From the NCBI GenBank assembly GCA_964600165.1, contig CAZRIP010000002.1:16726-80725 (forward strand): a stretch of 64,000 nucleotides of DNA, read 5' to 3'. Shown here one piece after another: positions 58,551 through 64,000 of this stretch. Every line of letters starts with the position of its first letter. Position 1 is the stretch's first letter. The position numbers and the translations under genes were made by a program. The notes under the pieces were generated by a model, which was not told the DNA's origin, searched no databases, and saw only the letters and a list, made by a program, of their open reading frames with translations. This DNA comes from CAZRIP01 sp964600165 (GTDB taxonomy: Bacteria > Elusimicrobiota > Elusimicrobia > UBA1565 > UBA9628).

Positions 58551-59920
58551 TGAAGAAGCGATCCCCCGGTCAGGTCCTGGTCGGCGTCGTGCTTCTGCTG
58601 CTGGTCCTTTTGATCATGGTCCCGGCGATGGTGTCTTGGGTGCAGATGGAGGCCAGGACGGGAGTCAAGAACAAGAAGTCGACGATCGCCTTCAATCTCG
58701 CCGAGGCCGGCGTCGAGCGCGGGATGTGGAAGCTCAAGAGCTCGACGAGCACGTGGGCGCAGGCCTCGGCCGGCACTCCGATCTCGGGCTACCACTTCGA
58801 CACGACCTACACCGACGTCGCGGGAGGCACTTATCGCATCTCCTTCAGCTCGGGCGTCACGGACGGCAACTCGACCGTGCTGGTCTGGGCCGAGGGGCGC
58901 GACGACCAGAAAAAGGAGACGCGCTCCATTCAGGCGGTCTTCGAGAACGAGACGATCCCGGGAGCCATCATCTCCGGAGGAACTCTCAAGCAGGCCGGCA
59001 CCGCGATCGTCCACTGGGGCCCGGTCATGGCGCAGAACACGATCACGGTGTCGGGGAACAGCCTGACCTCGCACTACCCGCGCAAGCTGTCGAAGCAGGC
59101 CGTGGTGTCGAGCCCCGCCGGGCAGTACGACACGACATGGCCGTTCCCGCCGAACACCGACAACGTCGAGTGGTGGGCGGCCTACGACGTCCCCGAGCTG
59201 CCCGACTTCGACTTCGCCGCGCTGCGGTCGTCGGCCGCGGCCACGATGTATCTCGGGGTCGCGCACAACACCGTCAACTGCAACGGCACCATCGGCGAGT
59301 ACGCCAACCAGGAGAAAGTCAACGGCATCATGACCTGCAGCAGCGCCTCGCCGTCCTGGTGCACGAACTGCGTGGCCAAGAACCTGTATTCGGACAACCG
59401 CTACAACGACAACGACGTCTGGTATTGGGACACCAACGCCATCATCAATCAGCCGGGCGTCAACGGCACCGTGATCGTGCGCGGCAACCTGCTGGTCAAC
59501 GGCGAGGACTTTTACGGCCACGACGGGCCCAACCACAATCCGCTCAACATGCACGTCCCGGTCAACGCTTGGATGGAGTACCAGCACTCGACCTTGGCGG
59601 GCAACCACGAGCCGGCGCTGACGGCCGGGGCGACGTCGAACAACAGCACCTACATCCTCGGCAACTGCGGCGACACCTGCGAAGGCAGCGCCAGCGGCTG
59701 CGACGTCGCCTTCATGGGCTTCGTCTACGTCGGCGGCGACGTCAACATGCAGGGCGCCGGCGACGTCTACGGCGCCGTCTGGGTCGTCGGCAACTGGTAC
59801 GCCTCAGGCAACAACCTGGTCTTCTACAACAACAACTTGAACGGCCTGCCCACGCTCAACGTCGTGCTGGTGCGCACGTCTTGGCAAGAGGTCGGGCCGA
59901 ACGCGGCGCCCTGGCACTAG
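58550..59920 (+). CDS. PilX-like pilus assembly protein
   Basis: 456 residues; ATG overlaps the stop of the previous gene (TGATG). N-terminal anchor G-Q-V-L-V-G-V-V-L-L-L-L-V-L-L-I followed by A-F-N-L-A-E-A-G-V-E-R-G-M, the PilX-type N-terminus, which lacks a standard prepilin Phe. The rest has Cys-rich loops and repeated V-x-G-N-L-x-V-N-G / V-Y-V-G-G-D-V units suggestive of a beta-helix. It would sit in the minor pilin tip complex with the two genes before it. Confidence 0.85.
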   Translation: MKKRSPGQVLVGVVLLLLVLLIMVPAMVSWVQMEARTGVKNKKSTIAFNLAEAGVERGMWKLKSSTSTWAQASAGTPISGYHFDTTYTDVAGGTYRISFSSGVTDGNSTVLVWAEGRDDQKKETRSIQAVFENETIPGAIISGGTLKQAGTAIVHWGPVMAQNTITVSGNSLTSHYPRKLSKQAVVSSPAGQYDTTWPFPPNTDNVEWWAAYDVPELPDFDFAALRSSAAATMYLGVAHNTVNCNGTIGEYANQEKVNGIMTCSSASPSWCTNCVAKNLYSDNRYNDNDVWYWDTNAIINQPGVNGTVIVRGNLLVNGEDFYGHDGPNHNPLNMHVPVNAWMEYQHSTLAGNHEPALTAGATSNNSTYILGNCGDTCEGSASGCDVAFMGFVYVGGDVNMQGAGDVYGAVWVVGNWYASGNNLVFYNNNLNGLPTLNVVLVRTSWQEVGPNAAPWH

Positions 59921-59932
59921 GCTAGGCGCCTT

Positions 59933-61363
59933 TCAGCGCGCCGCGCCGCGCCGGACCCAGACGACGGCGCGCTCGTCCTCGTAGGCGCGGTCCCAATCGG
60001 CGGGCGGCATGTACGCGAGGTCGATCGCCGCGCCCGTGTTCTCCTGGACGACGAGCCCGATGTCCTTTTCTATGACGAAGGCCTTCCAGCTTTCCGGCGA
60101 CGACAAGGCGCGGGCGATCTGGGGCAGCTCGTCGTCGAAGACGTAGCGCCCGTCCGCGAAGACCGCGTAGCCGGGGTAGAGCGCGTAGCCGAGGTAGCCG
60201 CCGAGGTTCCACGAGTTGTAAAGCTTGAGCCCGGCCAAGCGCGGCGCGTTCGTCTTTAGATAGGCGCAGGCGCCCGCCGGGACGCGCCGGCTCGTCTGGT
60301 CGAGCCGCTCGAAGAGGTGCTGGCGCCCGAGCGTCTGACGGCCGCTCGCGGCGACGGCGACGACCCCGAAGGCGAGCGCGTAGGCACGGGCGTCCTTCCA
60401 CCAGCGCGGCGGCTCGAGCAGGGAGAGCGCGCGCAGCGCGAGGGGGAAGCACAGCAGCGCGTAGTAGGCGGTGTGGCGCAGCGAGCGCGCGGCGAGCGCG
60501 CTGACGGCCAGCACGACGAACCAGTGGGCGTAAGGCAGCCGGCGGCTCGTCGCCGCGCAGGCCAGCAGCGCGCCGCTCGAGGAAAAGAACAGCAGCCAGT
60601 ACATGCGCGCGTACGGGTCGCCGAGCGCGGGCGGCCGCCATTGCAGCGCGTAGGCGCGCAGGACGTCCATGCGCCTCCAATGATCGGCGAAGACGCCGAC
60701 GATCGTGAGCCCGTAAGGCGTGGCGAAGGAGCCCGCGAGCGCGGCGGCGCCGACGATCAGCCAGTCGCGGACGCCGCGGCCGTCGACGGCCTCGCCGGCG
60801 GCGTAAAGAAGGCACAGCGCCAGACCGAGGGGATAGCCCGCGTGCAGGTTGGCCCACGCCGCGTAGGCCGCCGCGTGCAGCGCGGCGAGGGGGGCGAGCC
60901 CGAGCTTGAGTTTTCCCATCCTGCGCGCCTCGAGCGCGTAGAGCTCCAGCAGGCAGAAAGCGTAAGACGCGATCTCCGGCCGCGCGTCGAGCAGCTGCCC
61001 GAACGATAGGATGAACGGCGGCAGGGCCAGCCCGATCCAGGCGTCCGGAAGCCGCCAGAGCCGCAGCAGCGCGGCGAACGCGAGCAGCAGCGCGGCGAAG
61101 GCCGCCGCCTTGAACGCCCACAGCGCCGTCATGCCGCCGCAGCGCGCGAGGACGGCGTAGAGGAGTTGCGTCGCCCACTCGAAGTCGACCCACGGCCGTC
61201 CGCGATGGGTCCACGAGAGGAAGTCGGCCGTCGGCACGGCGCCGTGCGCGTGCATCCAGCGCGCGGCGGACAGATGGAAGTAGACGTCCATGTTCGCGAC
61301 CGGCGTCAGGCAGGCGACCAGGGCGGCGAGAAAGCCGAAGGCGAGGACGGCGCGGCCGCTCAT
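59933..61363 (-). CDS. Polytopic membrane protein, tandem family copy 1
   Basis: 476 residues from ATG 61363, overlapping the previous stop (ATGA). About ten membrane helices, then a periplasmic C-terminal domain. Conserved with its two neighbours: M-D-V-Y-F-H-L-S-A-A-R-W-M, T-A-D-F-L-S-W-T-H-R-G-R-P-W-V-D-F-E-W, A-R-P-E-I-A-S, and the soluble Y-N-S-W-N-L-G-G-Y-L-G-Y-A-L-Y-P. The D/H-rich first loop suggests a GT-C-type glycosyltransferase, but no family is sure. Confidence 0.72.
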   Translation of the reverse strand: MSGRAVLAFGFLAALVACLTPVANMDVYFHLSAARWMHAHGAVPTADFLSWTHRGRPWVDFEWATQLLYAVLARCGGMTALWAFKAAAFAALLLAFAALLRLWRLPDAWIGLALPPFILSFGQLLDARPEIASYAFCLLELYALEARRMGKLKLGLAPLAALHAAAYAAWANLHAGYPLGLALCLLYAAGEAVDGRGVRDWLIVGAAALAGSFATPYGLTIVGVFADHWRRMDVLRAYALQWRPPALGDPYARMYWLLFFSSSGALLACAATSRRLPYAHWFVVLAVSALAARSLRHTAYYALLCFPLALRALSLLEPPRWWKDARAYALAFGVVAVAASGRQTLGRQHLFERLDQTSRRVPAGACAYLKTNAPRLAGLKLYNSWNLGGYLGYALYPGYAVFADGRYVFDDELPQIARALSSPESWKAFVIEKDIGLVVQENTGAAIDLAYMPPADWDRAYEDERAVVWVRRGAAR

Positions 61364-63000
61364 CGACGGACCTCGCCGAGCCAGCGCTCGAGCTGGGCGC
61401 TTTGCCCGGGATCGCCGATCTCGCGCTCGTAGCGCCGGATCTCGGGCAGGACCTTCGCCAACGCGAGCTTGCCGCCGGCGACGCTCGCTGCGAGGAACGG
61501 AAGGTCGCCCGGATGGAGGTAGCGGTACTCGCGCCGGGCGAGCCAAGCCCGGTCGACGGCTGCGCGCCGGACCCAAACGGCGACGCGGCTGTCCCAATAG
61601 ACGAGGGCCCACTCCGCGGGTGGAAGGTAAAAAAGATCCAGAGGCCGCGGCGGCCCGAGCGGCGCGGCCGGGTCCCGGGCCGACAGCCGCACAAGGTCGC
61701 TGACGACGAGCCCGACGCGCTGGTCGTCCATGAACCTTCTCCAGGATTCCGGAGAGGCCGAGGCTTCCTTGACGATCGGGAAATACCGCAGCGACAGGTA
61801 GCGGCCGTCCATGAACACCTTGTACGCGGGATCGAGCTCGAAGCCGAGATAGCTGCCCGCGTCCCAGGAGCAATACATCGAAAGCCGGGAGAGGACGTCT
61901 TTGTCGCGGTTCAAAAATGAGGCCGCGCCGGCCAGGCCGCGGCCGGGCCGCTCGTCGATTCCCTCGAAGAGGCCTTGCTTGGCGAGGACGTGGACGCCGA
62001 GGACGCCGAGCCAGGCGGCGGCGACGGCCGCCAGCCACGGCCGCAGGGAGGACCACCCCGCGGGCGGCTCGAGAGCGCCCGCCGCGCCGGAGGCGAGCGG
62101 AAAGGCGGCGACGGCGAAATAAGGGACGAACCGGCGAGACGCGAGCGACGACGCGGCCAGCGCGGCGACGACGAGGAGATGCGGGATGGGGAGCCGGCGC
62201 GGGCGGCGCAGACTCGCCAGCGCGGCGGCGAGCGAGAAGACGAGCAGGGCGAGGTAAGAACGGTTGAACATGTCCGACAAATCCGGCGAGCCCCACCACG
62301 TGCGCTCGTAGTCCCTGAGCACCGCGAGCCGGCTCCCATGAGCGAAGAACAGCGCGTAGAGCGCCGGGCCGTAGGGATTGGCGAAGGTCCCGAGCAGGCC
62401 GGCCGCCGCCCAGTCCCAGGCGCCGTAGCACAGGCACAAAGCCAGGCCCAGCGGGAACGCCGGATGCGAATTGGCCCAGAAGGCGTAGGCGAGGGCGTGC
62501 GCCGCCAGCGACGCGCGCCGTCCCAGTCGAGAGACGCCCAGACGCCGGTCCTCGAGGGCGTGGAGCTGCAGCAAGCAGAAGACGAACGAGGCGATCTCGG
62601 GCCGAGCCGAAGCAAAAGGCGAGAGCGTGAGCGCCGCCGCCGGGAGCGCGAGACCGATCCAGGCGTCGGGCACGCCGCGGCGCCGAAGCAGCGCGGCCAG
62701 AAGGAACAGCGCGGCGACGAAGACCGCCGCCTTGAGCAGCCACAGCGCGGCGAGTCCGCCAAGAAGATACAGCCCGTAGAAAACGAGCTGCGGGATCCAC
62801 TCGAAGTCGATCCACGGCCGGCCCTGCTGGGTCCACGTGAGAAAATCGGTCGTCGGGACGCGCGCGTGCCGGACGATGAACCGGCCCGCGGAGAGGTGCC
62901 ACGAGAGATCGACCTCGCGGATCGGCGTCAGCGCCGGCAGGCAGGCCGCGAGAAATCCGGCGGCCAAGAGCCAGCGGCCGGCGCGCGCCCGCCGCGTCAT
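61360..63000 (-). CDS. Polytopic membrane protein, tandem family copy 2
   Basis: 546 residues from ATG 63000. Same plan as copy 1: V-D-L-S-W-H-L-S-A-G-R-F, T-D-F-L-T-W-T-Q-Q-G-R-P-W-I-D-F-E-W, A-R-P-E-I-A-S, and a periplasmic W-D-A-G-S-Y-L-G-F-E-L-D-P-A-Y-K-V-F-M-D-G-R-Y. It carries an additional C-terminal helix of about 70 residues (R-R-E-Y-R-Y-L-H-P-G-D). ATGA overlaps on both sides show a co-translated array. Confidence 0.72.
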   Translation of the reverse strand: MTRRARAGRWLLAAGFLAACLPALTPIREVDLSWHLSAGRFIVRHARVPTTDFLTWTQQGRPWIDFEWIPQLVFYGLYLLGGLAALWLLKAAVFVAALFLLAALLRRRGVPDAWIGLALPAAALTLSPFASARPEIASFVFCLLQLHALEDRRLGVSRLGRRASLAAHALAYAFWANSHPAFPLGLALCLCYGAWDWAAAGLLGTFANPYGPALYALFFAHGSRLAVLRDYERTWWGSPDLSDMFNRSYLALLVFSLAAALASLRRPRRLPIPHLLVVAALAASSLASRRFVPYFAVAAFPLASGAAGALEPPAGWSSLRPWLAAVAAAWLGVLGVHVLAKQGLFEGIDERPGRGLAGAASFLNRDKDVLSRLSMYCSWDAGSYLGFELDPAYKVFMDGRYLSLRYFPIVKEASASPESWRRFMDDQRVGLVVSDLVRLSARDPAAPLGPPRPLDLFYLPPAEWALVYWDSRVAVWVRRAAVDRAWLARREYRYLHPGDLPFLAASVAGGKLALAKVLPEIRRYEREIGDPGQSAQLERWLGEVRR

Positions 63001-64000
63001 CGGGTCTCTCCGTCCAGCGTGCGCGCCCAGCGGGCCAGGCGCTCGGCCTCGGCGGGCTCGCCGTCCTCGCGGACGTAGCGGTCGACCTCGGCGAGCACGG
63101 CGCTCCTTACGGGGGCGCCCCGGCTGATGACGTCCAAGCTCAGGAATCGGAGGTCGCGCGGATGCAAGAGGCGGAACTCGCGGCGCGCGAGCCAGCCGGC
63201 GGGGACGGCCGCGCGGCGCGCCCAGACGCCGTAGCGCCCGTCCCAGTCGACGAGCGCCCAGTCCTCGCGCGGGAAGTAGTAGAGGTCGACGGGCCGGCCG
63301 CCGGCGAGGACGGCCGGCAGCTCCATGACGGCGAGGGCGATGCCGCGCTCGGACAGGAACCGCCCCCACGAGTCCGGCGACGCGAGAGCCTGCTCGGCGA
63401 CGAGCTTGAGGTCGCCGCCGAAGAGATACCGGCCGTCCATGAAGACCTTGTAATCCGGATACAGCGCGTAGCCGAGGTAGCCGCCTGCGTTGAACGAGTT
63501 GTACATCCTCAAGCGGGATAAGACCGGGGCTTCGCGCGCGAGGAAGCGGGCCACGCCCTTCGGAGCGAGGCGGCCCGTCGAGTCGAGCCGCCGGAACAGG
63601 CCGTCGCGCCAAAGCGCGGCCGCGCCGAGCGCGGCGACGCCGGCGAGCGCGGCGCCGAGCAGCCACCGCCGCGGGCGCCGCCGCGACGCCGGCCAGTCCT
63701 GCCGCCACGCCGCGCGCAGCGCGAGCGGGAATACGATCAGGCCGCCGTAGACCGTCAGGCGCGCGGAGGCCGCCGATAACGCCGCGAACGCCGCCGCCGC
63801 CGCGACGTGCGCGGCGGGAGCGGACTTGCCGGTCGCCCAGCCGCGGGCGAAGACGAGGATCGAGAAGGCCGTCGCGGCCCAGTACGGCGCGAGATAATAG
63901 TTCGCGAGGCCGGGCCGGTACCATTCGACGACGTGCGCGCGCAGAGCCGCGGCCTGGCGCCAATGCTCGAGAAAGACGCCGTAGATCCGCGGCCCGTAGG
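62997..64000 (-). CDS. Polytopic membrane protein, tandem family copy 3 (5' part outside the window)
   Basis: The frame is open from the right edge to the stop at 62997, about 334 residues visible, with the N-terminus missing. Visible are four or so membrane helices (Y-G-V-F-L-E-H-W-R, A-L-S-A-A-S-A-R-L), then Y-N-S-F-N-A-G-G-Y-L-G-Y-A-L-Y-P-D-Y-K-V-F-M-D-G-R-Y and the same C-terminal helix as copy 2 (R-R-E-F-R-L-L-H-P-R-D). A GTG at 63554 is only internal. Confidence 0.7.
   Translation of the reverse strand, partial: YGPRIYGVFLEHWRQAAALRAHVVEWYRPGLANYYLAPYWAATAFSILVFARGWATGKSAPAAHVAAAAAFAALSAASARLTVYGGLIVFPLALRAAWRQDWPASRRRPRRWLLGAALAGVAALGAAALWRDGLFRRLDSTGRLAPKGVARFLAREAPVLSRLRMYNSFNAGGYLGYALYPDYKVFMDGRYLFGGDLKLVAEQALASPDSWGRFLSERGIALAVMELPAVLAGGRPVDLYYFPREDWALVDWDGRYGVWARRAAVPAGWLARREFRLLHPRDLRFLSLDVISRGAPVRSAVLAEVDRYVREDGEPAEAERLARWARTLDGETR

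Noticed and set aside
1..64000. CRISPR array, insertion sequence, prophage or integrase
   Set aside because: No regularly spaced repeats, transposase, integrase or phage structural genes were seen on reading both strands; GC-rich short repeats (GCGCGC) are compositional.

Overview
This is one gene-dense window of a high-GC genome (my impression is about two thirds G+C; not counted). The organism is Gram-negative: it has RND efflux pumps with an outer-membrane channel, a psd-pssA phospholipid pair, a type IV pilin-like operon and a large surface-polysaccharide region. There is no rRNA gene or other reliable taxonomic marker. The overall style recalls deep-branching, environmental Gram-negatives such as high-GC Elusimicrobiota, but that is a weak guess. 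I see no insertion sequence, CRISPR array, integrase or origin.

Layout: 1-2842 holds a DDAH/arginine-deiminase-fold hydrolase, small secreted or membrane proteins and a ferritin-like protein. 2802-7429 holds a secreted protein and a complete xylose-type ABC importer (xylFGH). 7433-9993 holds a proline/alanine-rich lipoprotein, tRNA-Leu(UAA), psd and pssA. 9995-18884 (minus) is a four-gene RND pump operon (fusion protein, two RND subunits, outer-membrane channel). 18986-21743 holds two tandem secreted paralogs. 21811-24948 (minus) holds holB, metG and an LssY-like protein. 25021-32226 is a sugar-modification operon with a glutamine-synthetase-like protein, WbqC, PIG-L deacetylase, GT2, DegT aminotransferase, sugar transferase and 4,6-dehydratase. 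32230-33290 holds tmk and a small partner. 33324-55128 is a glycosyltransferase island that also carries radical SAM enzymes, a 2OG-Fe(II) oxygenase, PqqD and a 38-residue peptide. 55312-59920 is a three-gene minor-pilin operon with a giant first pilin. 59933-64000 holds three tandem membrane-protein paralogs, the last cut by the window edge.

Working together: the 25021-32226 genes can make a 4-amino sugar nucleotide (dehydratase plus aminotransferase), load a phosphosugar onto a lipid carrier, and extend and trim the glycan. The 33324-55128 island supplies many more glycosyltransferases for a surface glycan.

The most unusual system is 41362-44574: a nucleotidyltransferase-fold protein, a PqqD-type peptide chaperone, a B12-type radical SAM enzyme and a tiny Lys-rich peptide. 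The peptide's end matches the lasso-peptide leader motif (Y, P, L, G spacing) but stops where a core would begin. Other highlights are a glycosyltransferase that looks circularly permuted (44584-45696), a glutamine synthetase homologue that has lost most metal ligands (25021-26298), and a recurrent promoter style in which a TANNNT box sits about 6-11 nt before the first start codon of an operon, suggesting leaderless transcripts.
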